NCBI GenBank assembly: GCA_945878515.1
Contig: CAMCTL010000208.1
Span: 1-5,242, forward strand
DNA from: Flavobacterium psychrophilum
GTDB lineage: Bacteria; Bacteroidota; Bacteroidia; Flavobacteriales; Flavobacteriaceae
DNA: 5,242 nucleotides
Reading direction: 5' to 3'
Below the pieces are notes generated by a model that was given only the letters and a program-made list of their open reading frames with translations, was not told where the DNA came from and made no database searches. The number at the start of each line of letters is the position of its first letter. Within the stretch, counting starts at the first letter, position 1. A program made the translations under genes and the position numbers. Positions 1-5,242 of the stretch are shown piece after piece.

Positions 1-92
1 GTTTGTAAATCTCCTAATTCCTTGAAATCAACAATATCAAAATGAGACAACAGTCCTTCTGGTAGAAAACAAGAAAACATTGAAAAATCCAT
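1..92 (-). CDS. Putative IS transposase, N-terminal fragment (cut by window edge)
   Basis: On the minus strand an open frame starts at an ATG at 92-90 (a second in-frame ATG is at 80-78) and runs without a stop off position 1, giving about 30 residues that begin MDFSMFSCFLPEGLLSHFDI and continue VDFKELGDLQ. The LPEGLLxHFDIVDF segment resembles, from memory, the start of two-part transposases of Bacteroidota insertion sequences (the type annotated as ISAon1-like N-terminal region). The catalytic part would lie outside the window. A TAnnTTTG-like -7 element (TAAATTTG, minus strand, 113-106) sits just upstream, but I see no matching -33 element. Neither the terminal inverted repeat nor a target-site duplication can be identified, because only one side is visible. 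The frame upstream is closed by a stop at 113-111, so the start must lie within this stretch. The family call is recall, not search. Confidence 0.55.
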   Translation of the reverse strand, partial: MDFSMFSCFLPEGLLSHFDIVDFKELGDLQ

Positions 93-148
93 TTGCTTTT
101 TTATGCAAATTTATAACTTCTCCCCAACTTTTTTATGTGAGCCATAAA

Positions 149-496
149 ATGTCTTTAATTTCTACTTCATTGGCAAGTACTTTCTTTTTGTATTTTACAT
201 TGTATACAGTTATTGGATTGATATACTTTTTTGAAGTTTCTTCTTCTCTTAATTTGGGTGTAAATTATAAAATTTGGATATTATCGATTATGTTTATTCT
301 ATGGATATTAAATTATTTTTTATTTATAAAACCACGAGAATTTTTAAGACAAGATTTTAAAAAAGATAAAAAAGGTGGGATCGTGATAATTTTACTCACT
401 GCTTTATTAATCTTTTTGTTTGTTTTAGGTGCAAATTTAAATAGAGGAAAGATTGCTGAAGAGCAAGAAAAAGAAGAAATTCAAAATAAGCGATAA
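149..496 (+). CDS. Small three-helix membrane protein of unknown function
   Basis: I do not recognise the family. From the ATG at 149 the product is 115 residues. It has three hydrophobic segments, at about residues 8-29 (rich in F, L, Y and T), 42-60 and 77-96, separated by a short polar loop and a basic stretch (KPREFLRQDFKKDKKGG), and a highly charged C-terminal tail rich in Glu and Lys. It is therefore probably an inner-membrane protein. The start is uncertain: the frame stays open upstream to position 26, with a GTG at 137 and a TTG at 80. The TTG choice would add 23 residues (including FITSPQLFYVSHK) and would overlap the start of the divergent transposase-like frame. I chose the first ATG. 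The residues before it look like plausible protein, so the true N-terminus may be longer or may have been altered by the adjacent IS. The gene is visibly more AT-rich than the pdh genes and converges on the oxidoreductase gene, with 52 nt between their stops and no obvious terminator. Confidence 0.6.
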   Translation: MSLISTSLASTFFLYFTLYTVIGLIYFFEVSSSLNLGVNYKIWILSIMFILWILNYFLFIKPREFLRQDFKKDKKGGIVIILLTALLIFLFVLGANLNRGKIAEEQEKEEIQNKR

Positions 497-548
497 CTAG
501 ATTATGATTCTAAATATTTTACATTTCTGATAGTTTTCGAAATAAAAA

Positions 549-1826
549 TTAAGAAAGATCTATTTCAATTCCCATTCTAACCCCAAAACTATCATCAATC
601 AATTCCGCCACAATTCGTCCTGATTTCATTGCTGCGTTTATCGAACCGTTCAATAAATGATCGCCACAAATAAATAAATTGTCATTGATTTTAATTTTGG
701 AATGGTCAACTTCATTGGACACTTTTTCTTGATTGGGTAAAGCATACTGGATGCGATAGGTCTTTAATAGCTTCCAATCGGCAACGTGGTTTCCATACCA
801 TTGTTTCAATTCGGATTTCATATTTTCGGCAAGAGTTTCGTCGTCAATTGCCGGAATTCCATTATAGGAAACAGAAATTAAAACTTTTCCTTCGGGCGCA
901 TATTGATTGGAAATATTAGACAGTACCGTCAAATTGTTTGCCCATTTTTTATCGGTGGAAGCATTTAAAACCACAACTGCTTTTTGGGTTGGAGCAATAC
1001 TTGCTTCAAAATAAACATTGGTTACTTGGTGGAAATTTTGTTTCGTTTTCGAAATGTAATTGCTAGCAATACCAATAGCTTCGGTAGCAATAATAATTTT
1101 ATCTGTTTCTACAGTTGACCCATCTTCGAAAATGATTTTGTTGTTTTCGATGGCGGTAACTTTCACGTTGTACTGAATCGAATTTTCTGGAAGCATTGCT
1201 ACCAATTGTTTTGGGATTTCTTCCATACCCAATTCTGGAATAGCAGCATCGCCTTCAGAAAACATTTTCATTACAAAATCGAACATATTGCTAGATGTTG
1301 TCAAATAATTTTCTAGAAATATTCCTGAAAAGAAAGGCTTGTAAAAACGATCTATCATTTTTGGACTGAAACCATACTTTTTAAGTTTCGCAATAGTTTC
1401 GATTTCGGGCTGTTTGAATAGATTAGGAATGGAAATATTCACCAATTTATTTTTCAGAAAAAAGGTGTTTATTTTATCTTTCAAAGAACCAACGGGAGCA
1501 AATAAAGTTGCAAATATTGCCGTGGGACGTCTAAACGGATCGGCAATTTCGAATTGTCCTCCATCATAAAGTACGGTGGCACCCGGCAGAAATCGTTTAA
1601 GATTTAATTTTTTGTAATCCAATAACGCTTTTGTTTCTGGATATTCAGTCAATAAAACCTGAAAACCTCTGTCGAGTCGAAAACCATCAACGACATCGGT
1701 TTTGATTCGTCCGCCAGCACGATCACTTGCTTCCAGAATTTGAACTTTGTATCCTTTTTGATGCAAATAAACAGCAGCAGTTAAACCTGAAATTCCTGCG
1801 CCAATAATCGTGATGGTTGGTTTCAT
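549..1826 (-). CDS. FAD-dependent oxidoreductase (amine oxidase / phytoene desaturase-like)
   Basis: The 425-residue product is a flavoprotein of the FAD-dependent amine oxidase/protoporphyrinogen oxidase/phytoene desaturase superfamily. The N-terminus carries the dinucleotide-binding fold: GAGISG at residues 9-14 (GxGxxG), the acidic end of the second strand at E32, and the DRAGGRIKT motif at 35-43 (RxGGR). The C-terminus has the second FAD-contact motif, LFICGDHLLNGSINAAMKSGRIVAEL, around 384-410. Both ends of the FAD domain are intact and the length is normal for the superfamily, so the gene looks functional. There is no signal peptide or clear membrane helix, so it is probably cytosolic or peripherally associated. 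The middle region, which sets substrate specificity, has no motif I can assign, so calling it HemG/HemY, a carotenoid desaturase or an amine oxidase would be a guess. The ATG at 1826 places the Rossmann motif at the very N-terminus, as expected. It lies downstream of pdhC in the same direction, but a strong terminator and a promoter-like site between them suggest separate transcription. Confidence 0.85.
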   Translation of the reverse strand: MKPTITIIGAGISGLTAAVYLHQKGYKVQILEASDRAGGRIKTDVVDGFRLDRGFQVLLTEYPETKALLDYKKLNLKRFLPGATVLYDGGQFEIADPFRRPTAIFATLFAPVGSLKDKINTFFLKNKLVNISIPNLFKQPEIETIAKLKKYGFSPKMIDRFYKPFFSGIFLENYLTTSSNMFDFVMKMFSEGDAAIPELGMEEIPKQLVAMLPENSIQYNVKVTAIENNKIIFEDGSTVETDKIIIATEAIGIASNYISKTKQNFHQVTNVYFEASIAPTQKAVVVLNASTDKKWANNLTVLSNISNQYAPEGKVLISVSYNGIPAIDDETLAENMKSELKQWYGNHVADWKLLKTYRIQYALPNQEKVSNEVDHSKIKINDNLFICGDHLLNGSINAAMKSGRIVAELIDDSFGVRMGIEIDLS

Positions 1827-1848
1827 TTGTAATGTTTGTATGAGAATT

Positions 1849-1881
1849 CAAAATTAAGGATTTAAACTTTCGAAAACCAAA
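1849..1881 (-). promoter_or_regulatory. Candidate Bacteroidota-type promoter for the oxidoreductase gene
   Basis: Reading the minus strand, TTTG (1881-1878) is followed after 21 nt by TAATTTTG (1856-1849). This matches the Bacteroidota sigma-ABfr consensus (-33 TTTG, -7 TAnnTTTG, spacing about 19-21). It would place transcription start within about 10 nt, leaving a short leader before the ATG at 1826. The -33 box overlaps the end of the pdhC terminator. The match is by eye and such motifs are frequent by chance in AT-rich DNA. Confidence 0.5.
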
Positions 1882-1912
1882 AATCCCGTCCCGATATATC
1901 GGGACGGGATTT
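1873..1912 (-). terminator. Rho-independent terminator of the pdhA-pdhC operon (32-bp perfect palindrome)
   Basis: Positions 1881-1912 are a perfect 32-bp inverted repeat, each arm reading AAATCCCGTCCCGATA against TATCGGGACGGGATTT. In RNA it would form a very stable GC-rich stem with at most a small loop at its ATAT centre. On the minus strand it begins 21 nt after the pdhC stop codon and is followed by TTTTTGGTTTTC, a U-rich tract appropriate for intrinsic termination. The plus-strand side has a weaker T-tract (ATTTCTATAA), and no plus-strand gene ends nearby, so the minus-strand orientation is preferred. It shares its CCCGATA/TATCGGG arms with the palindrome upstream of pdhA. Confidence 0.85.
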
Positions 1913-1933
1913 CTATAATAATGCAACAAGCTA

Positions 1934-3586
1934 TTATGCCAGCATTGTCACTGGGTTTTCAATATATTGTTTCAAAGTTTGCAAGAACTGAGCTCCGGTT
2001 GCACCGTCGATAGTTCTGTGATCACAAGCTAGAGATAACATCATTGTGTTTCCTACCACGATTTGTCCATTTTTCACCACTGGTTTTTCTACAATCGCTC
2101 CAACTGAAAGGATGGCAGAATTCGGTTGGTTGATGATGGAATTGAATTCCGTAATACCAAACATTCCAAGGTTGGAAATTGTGAAAGTACTTCCTTCCAT
2201 TTCGGTTGGCAATAATTTTTTGTTTTTGGCTCTTCCTGCAAGATCTCTTACGCTTGCTCCAATTTGAGACAAACTCATACCATCCGTAAATGGCAATACT
2301 GGAACTACTAATCCGTCTTCAACGGCAACGGCAACACCAATATTCACGTGATAGTTGATGATGATGGATTCAGCAGTCCATTGTGAATTGATTTTTGGGT
2401 GTTTTTTCAAAGCCAATGCAGAAGCTTTAATCACCATATCGTTAAAAGATACTTTTGTGTCTGGAACGCTGTTGATAATTGCTCTTGATTTCATCGCTTC
2501 GTCCATGGTTACCTCGATTACCAAGTTGTAATGTGGGGCAGTGAATAAAGATTCTGCCAAACGTTTCGCTATGATTTTGCGCATTGTAGAGTTTTTAATC
2601 TCTTCGGTGGCAACTTGTCCTGCTGGAATGTATGGTTTTGCAGCTGGCGCAGCGGCTTCTGTTTTTGCTGGTACAGCATTTGCGGCAACTGGTGCAGCTG
2701 CAGCTTGTGGGGTAAAGTTTTCCACATCACTTTTAGTGATACGTCCGTTTTCACCGGTACCTTTTACTTGAGTCAATTGAATTCCTTTTTCGCTAGCAAT
2801 TTTCTTTGCCAATGGCGAAGCCAAAATTCTTTGACCGTCAGCTGGTGCTTCTTGAACAGTTGGAGCAGCGGTTTGTGCAGCTGGAGCGGCTTTGGCTTCT
2901 TCAACTGGAGCGGTTACGGGTGCAACTCCTCCACTAGCAACAATTCCACTAACATCAGTTCCTGCTGGTCCGATGATAGCTAATAAACTATCAATTGGAG
3001 CCGATTCTCCTTCTTGAATTCCGATATATAATAAAGTTCCTTCGTTGAAAGATTCGAATTCCATTGTTGCTTTGTCAGTTTCGATTTCGGCAAGCATATC
3101 GCCTTCTGAAACTTTGTCACCTACTTTTTTCAACCAAGTAGCTACAGTTCCTTCGGTCATTGTATCGCTCAAACGAGGCATTGTTACTACAACAACTCCT
3201 GCTGGAAGTTCAGCTGTTTGTGGTTTATTGTTTGTTGTTTGTGGTTCAGCAACTGGAGATTTTGTTTCTGAAACGGTTGTTTTTTCTTCAACTTGAGTTT
3301 CTGCTTTTGGAGCTGCTGCTCCGCTTATTAAAGCTGAAATATCTTCGCCTTCGTTTCCGATTATAGCTAATAAAGAGTCAATTGGAGCGGTTTCGCCTGC
3401 TTGAATTCCGATGTACAAAAGCGTTCCTTCATTGAAAGACTCGAATTCCATTGTTGCTTTGTCGGTTTCAATTTCAGCTAGCATATCGCCTTCGCTTACT
3501 TTATCGCCCACTTTTTTTAACCAGGTTGCTACCGTTCCTTCTGTCATTGTATCGCTCAAACGGGGCATTGTTATAATTGTGGCCAT
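1934..3586 (-). CDS. pdhC: Pyruvate dehydrogenase complex E2, dihydrolipoamide acetyltransferase (two lipoyl domains)
   Basis: The 550-residue E2 core of the pyruvate dehydrogenase complex (EC 2.3.1.12) accepts acetyl groups from E1 on swinging lipoyl arms and transfers them to CoA in the cytosol. Domains in order: lipoyl domain 1 (about residues 4-78, ETDKATMEFE with the lipoylated lysine K43); an acidic/Thr/Pro linker; lipoyl domain 2 (about 133-207, lysine K172); an Ala/Pro-rich flexible linker; the peripheral subunit-binding domain (about 253-290, ILASPLAKKIASEKGI...GRITKSDV); a second Ala/Pro linker; and the catalytic domain (about 325-550). The catalytic domain ends with the signature SLACDHRTIDGA, with H523 as catalytic base and D527 in the conserved DHRxxDG motif. 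Choosing PDH over 2-oxoglutarate or branched-chain E2 rests on the adjacent PDH-type E1-alpha and the two-lipoyl architecture. The gene starts 9 nt after the pdhA stop, so the two are surely co-transcribed. There is no Shine-Dalgarno, only an A/T-rich leader. The gene is often also named aceF. Confidence 0.96.
   Translation of the reverse strand: MATIITMPRLSDTMTEGTVATWLKKVGDKVSEGDMLAEIETDKATMEFESFNEGTLLYIGIQAGETAPIDSLLAIIGNEGEDISALISGAAAPKAETQVEEKTTVSETKSPVAEPQTTNNKPQTAELPAGVVVVTMPRLSDTMTEGTVATWLKKVGDKVSEGDMLAEIETDKATMEFESFNEGTLLYIGIQEGESAPIDSLLAIIGPAGTDVSGIVASGGVAPVTAPVEEAKAAPAAQTAAPTVQEAPADGQRILASPLAKKIASEKGIQLTQVKGTGENGRITKSDVENFTPQAAAAPVAANAVPAKTEAAAPAAKPYIPAGQVATEEIKNSTMRKIIAKRLAESLFTAPHYNLVIEVTMDEAMKSRAIINSVPDTKVSFNDMVIKASALALKKHPKINSQWTAESIIINYHVNIGVAVAVEDGLVVPVLPFTDGMSLSQIGASVRDLAGRAKNKKLLPTEMEGSTFTISNLGMFGITEFNSIINQPNSAILSVGAIVEKPVVKNGQIVVGNTMMLSLACDHRTIDGATGAQFLQTLKQYIENPVTMLA
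2969..3187 (-). repeat. Lipoyl-domain repeat unit 2 within pdhC
   Basis: This segment encodes residues 134-206 of the E2 protein and is the second copy of an intragenic domain duplication (first copy 3356-3574). The two copies are identical in protein for more than 50 consecutive residues, from TMPRLSDTMTEG through LLYIGIQ. They then differ only at Glu/Ala after IQ and Ser/Thr two residues later before rejoining at APIDSLLAIIG. A hand alignment of the DNA gives about 85% identity, with nearly all differences synonymous. Confidence 0.9.
3356..3574 (-). repeat. Lipoyl-domain repeat unit 1 within pdhC
   Basis: First copy of the duplicated lipoyl domain, residues 5-77 of E2, with the lipoylation site DKA at K43. 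It is separated from copy 2 by a linker of about 55 residues that shows no repeat of its own. Synonymous differences from copy 2 are spread along the whole unit, including a Ser codon of the other class (AGC versus TCA type), so the duplication is not recent at the DNA level. Confidence 0.9.
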
Positions 3587-3595
3587 AATTGATTT

Positions 3596-4594
3596 TTATA
3601 GTTTATGAGGAATAAATGGATAGTTTTCTTGTTCGTAAACTACATCGTACAATTGTTGAATTTCTGGATAAGGAGATTCTTCGGCAAATTTTACACATTC
3701 TTCAACTAAATCTTTTACTTTGCGGTCTATAGCCTCAATTTCCTCTTCTGTAGCATATTTTTGATCTTTGATTACATCAAGAACTTGAGTAATTGGGTCG
3801 ATTTTCTTGTATTCTTCTACCTCTTCTTTAGAACGGTATAATTGTGCATCTGACATCGAGTGTCCTCTATAGCGATAGGTTTTCATTTCAAGGAAAGTTG
3901 GTCCGCCACCGCTTCTAGCTCTATCGATAGCTTCGGTCATAGCTTCAGCCACTTTAACTGGATTCATTCCATCTACTGGACCGCAAGGCATTTCATAACC
4001 TAAACCTAATTTCCAAATATCAGAATGATTCGCAGTTCTTTCTACAGAAGTTCCCATGGCATAACCATTGTTTTCAACAATAAATACTACTGGTAAATTC
4101 CACAACATTGCCATATTAAAAGCTTCGTGCAAGGAACCTTGTCTCGAGGCACCATCGCCAAAATACGTCAATGTTACGCCTCCGGTATTGTTATATTTGT
4201 CACCAAAAGCCAAACCAGCTCCCAAAGGAATTTGTCCGCCTACGATGCCGTGACCGCCATAAAATCGATGTTCTTTAGAAAAAATGTGCATAGAACCGCC
4301 CATTCCCTTTGAAGTGCCTGTTACTTTTCCTAAAAGTTCTGCCATTACACGTCTTGGATCAACACCCATTCCTATTGGTTGAACATGATTCCGGTAAGCA
4401 GTAATCATCTTATCTTTTGTCAAGTCCATTGCATGTAATGCGCCGGCTAGCACTGCTTCTTGACCATTGTATAAATGTAGAAATCCTCTAATTTTTTGTT
4501 GAATGTATAAAGCAGCCAATTTGTCTTCAAACTTTCTCCAAAGCAACATGTCCTCATACCATTTTAAATAAACTTCTTTTGTAACTTCTTTCAT
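3596..4594 (-). CDS. pdhA: Pyruvate dehydrogenase complex E1 component, alpha subunit
   Basis: The 332-residue alpha subunit of the heterotetrameric (alpha2beta2) pyruvate dehydrogenase E1 (EC 1.2.4.1) carries out the thiamine-diphosphate-dependent decarboxylation of pyruvate in the cytosol. The ThDP/Mg motif is visible as GDG at residues 146-148 through ENN at 174-176. Upstream are the typical YRNHVQPIGMG (67-77), KGMGGSMH (96-103) and YGGHGIVGGQIPLGAG (112-127) segments. The active-site loop YRYRGHSMSDA at 240-250 contains H245, at the place of the conserved loop histidine. I chose the ATG at 4594 because MKEVTKEVYLKWYEDMLLWRKFEDKL is how flavobacterial homologues begin, as I recall them. 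In-frame ATGs at 4618 and 4648 would add 8 or 18 residues, and the longer would read through a 20-bp palindrome. The gene is first in an operon with pdhC, 9 nt apart. No pdhB lies beside it, so the beta subunit must be encoded elsewhere. A serine in GDGASRQG replaces the commoner Val/Ala type residue but is not catalytic. Confidence 0.96.
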   Translation of the reverse strand: MKEVTKEVYLKWYEDMLLWRKFEDKLAALYIQQKIRGFLHLYNGQEAVLAGALHAMDLTKDKMITAYRNHVQPIGMGVDPRRVMAELLGKVTGTSKGMGGSMHIFSKEHRFYGGHGIVGGQIPLGAGLAFGDKYNNTGGVTLTYFGDGASRQGSLHEAFNMAMLWNLPVVFIVENNGYAMGTSVERTANHSDIWKLGLGYEMPCGPVDGMNPVKVAEAMTEAIDRARSGGGPTFLEMKTYRYRGHSMSDAQLYRSKEEVEEYKKIDPITQVLDVIKDQKYATEEEIEAIDRKVKDLVEECVKFAEESPYPEIQQLYDVVYEQENYPFIPHKL

Positions 4595-4622
4595 CTGTTT
4601 ATATTTATTGTTTTTCATTGGT

Positions 4623-4642
4623 CTCCCGATAGCTATCGGGAG
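4623..4642. repeat. 20-bp perfect palindrome in the pdhA leader
   Basis: CTCCCGATAG is followed directly by its exact reverse complement CTATCGGGAG, 28 nt upstream of the chosen pdhA start. Neither strand has a following T-tract, so it is not an intrinsic terminator. It could form a hairpin in the pdhA 5' untranslated region or serve as a dyad binding site for a dimeric regulator. Its CCCGATA/TATCGGG arms are the same as the core of the terminator palindrome at 1881-1912, which points to a dispersed palindromic repeat family as another explanation. Confidence 0.75.
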
Positions 4643-4776
4643 GAACATCCACTACAACCTTATATGTTAATAAGTATTTTTATGGCTGTTTCATCTAAAT
4701 TGTTTGTTTTGCTATTATTTTTTATGTGATTCATTCAAAAACCATAAGGATTTTGCTGCCTAAAATGTATAGGTTA

Positions 4777-4807
4777 CAAAAATAGGATATTATAAGGAAG
4801 TAGTAAA
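4777..4807 (-). promoter_or_regulatory. Candidate Bacteroidota-type promoter for pdhA-pdhC
   Basis: On the minus strand TATTTTTG (4784-4777) fits the -7 consensus TAnnTTTG exactly, and TTTA (4807-4804), one base off the -33 TTTG, lies 19 nt upstream. Transcription would start near 4770 and give a leader of about 175 nt that includes the palindrome at 4623-4642. The remaining intergenic sequence between cdd and pdhA (4595-4832) shows no other feature I can support. The call is by eye only. Confidence 0.4.
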
Positions 4808-4832
4808 ATTATAAAGCCACTTTTTGATTTTT

Positions 4833-5242
4833 TTACAAGAAGTTTTTATCAAACATAAGCGGTAATAGATTTTTGAGCGAATCGGACTTGTAAATTCTTC
4901 CAATTTCTCCCATAAAATAAATTTCTATTGGCAGTTCTTGTTTGATTTCATATTCTGCAATGGATTGTCTGCAAGAGCCACATGGAGGAATTGGCGAAGT
5001 GGTTTGATTGGTATCAGAAGCCGCAGTGATTGCCATTTTTAAAATTTTCGCATCCGGATAAATGGCTCCCGCTTGAAAAATAGCAACTCTCTCGGCGCAT
5101 AGCCCTGATGGATAAGCAGCATTTTCTTGGTTAGAACCCAAAATTATTTTTCCATTGTCTAGTAATAAGGCAGTTCCGACTCTAAATTTGGAATATGGAG
5201 CATAAGCATTTTTTCTAACTTCGACCGCTTGAGACATTAGAT
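4833..5242 (-). CDS. cdd: Cytidine deaminase (5' end beyond window)
   Basis: This encodes a zinc-dependent cytidine deaminase (EC 3.5.4.5), which converts cytidine/deoxycytidine to uridine/deoxyuridine in pyrimidine salvage in the cytosol. Counting from the in-frame Met at 5237, substrate-binding residues lie in SNQENAAYP (N36, E38). The catalytic CAE is at 47-49 (zinc-ligand cysteine and proton-shuttling glutamate), and PCGSCRQ at 85-91 supplies the other two zinc cysteines. The CAE plus PCxxC three-cysteine set is typical of the small homotetrameric class. The frame stays open to the window edge (a Leu codon precedes the Met), and the 134 visible residues begin right at the helix before the conserved YAPYSKFRVG. 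Flavobacterial homologues, as I recall them, are about 160 residues, so this Met is probably internal and some 25 residues lie outside. The gene has the same orientation as pdhA but is 238 nt away, with a candidate promoter between, so they are probably separate transcripts. Confidence 0.93.
   Translation of the reverse strand, partial: LMSQAVEVRKNAYAPYSKFRVGTALLLDNGKIILGSNQENAAYPSGLCAERVAIFQAGAIYPDAKILKMAITAASDTNQTTSPIPPCGSCRQSIAEYEIKQELPIEIYFMGEIGRIYKSDSLKNLLPLMFDKNFL

Noticed and set aside
545..568. Weak GAAA/TTTC hairpin and T-rich stretch at the 3' end of the oxidoreductase gene as a terminator.
   Set aside because: The stem is 4 bp with mismatches and overlaps the last codons; T-runs are common in this AT-rich DNA.
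1723..1929. A 68-residue minus-strand frame overlapping the start of the oxidoreductase gene.
   Set aside because: It runs through the terminator palindrome and the Rossmann-fold coding region in another frame; its composition is not protein-like and it is a shadow frame.
2046..3608. Several open frames on the plus strand, and one on the minus strand, opposite or inside pdhC.
   Set aside because: They lie wholly within the E2 gene. Those at 3045-3296 and 3411-3608 resemble each other only because they are antisense to the two lipoyl repeats; none has a recognisable domain.
3921..3930. CTATCGATAG palindrome inside pdhA.
   Set aside because: A 10-bp palindrome inside a conserved coding region is expected by chance, and it does not share the CCCGATA arms.
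4068..4312. Two overlapping plus-strand open frames opposite pdhA.
   Set aside because: Both are antisense to the conserved ThDP-binding region of E1-alpha and have no domain signal.
4595..4648. N-terminal extension of PdhA from the ATG at 4648 (or 4618).
   Set aside because: The extension translates a perfect palindrome and does not look like E1-alpha. Homologues recalled from Flavobacteriia begin at MKEVTKEVYLKWYE, which corresponds to the ATG at 4594.
4811..4825. Small hairpin (AAAG/CTTT) just after the cdd stop as a terminator.
   Set aside because: The stem is only 4 bp and AT-rich, with a poor T-tract, so it is too weak to call.

Overview
The window looks like a chromosomal segment from a low-GC member of the Bacteroidota, most likely a Flavobacterium or close relative. 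The evidence is the AT-rich DNA, the absence of clear Shine-Dalgarno sequences (start codons follow A/T-rich leaders), candidate promoters of the Bacteroidota type (TTTG/TAnnTTTG), and proteins that read like flavobacterial PDH E1-alpha, PDH E2 and cytidine deaminase. No database search was possible; family names rest on visible motifs and recall.

Layout. (1) Positions 1-92, minus strand: the first ~30 codons of a gene that runs off the left edge. It resembles the N-terminal part of a Bacteroidota insertion-sequence transposase. (2) About 149-496, plus strand: a small, very AT-rich, three-helix membrane protein of unknown function; its start codon is uncertain and lies close to the putative IS. 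(3) 549-1826, minus: a complete FAD-dependent oxidoreductase of the amine oxidase/phytoene desaturase superfamily, probably with its own promoter. (4) 1934-4594, minus: a tight two-gene operon, pdhA (E1-alpha) then pdhC (E2, two lipoyl domains), separated by 9 nt. It is preceded by a 238-nt intergenic region with a candidate promoter and closed by a 32-bp perfectly palindromic terminator. (5) 4833-5242, minus: most of a cytidine deaminase gene whose N-terminus lies beyond the right edge.

Functionally, PdhA uses thiamine diphosphate to decarboxylate pyruvate and, with the beta subunit, passes the acetyl group to the lipoyl domains of PdhC, which makes acetyl-CoA. The beta subunit (pdhB) and E3 (lpd) are not in the window, so the complex must be completed from elsewhere. 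Cdd is a pyrimidine salvage enzyme with no direct functional link to PDH. The oxidoreductase's substrate cannot be read from sequence.

Most of the window is ordinary core-genome housekeeping, and I see no credible new biological system. The points most worth a second look are two related palindromes (shared arms CCCGATA/TATCGGG) flanking the pdh operon, the almost identical tandem lipoyl domains, and the IS-edge/orphan membrane gene junction at the left.
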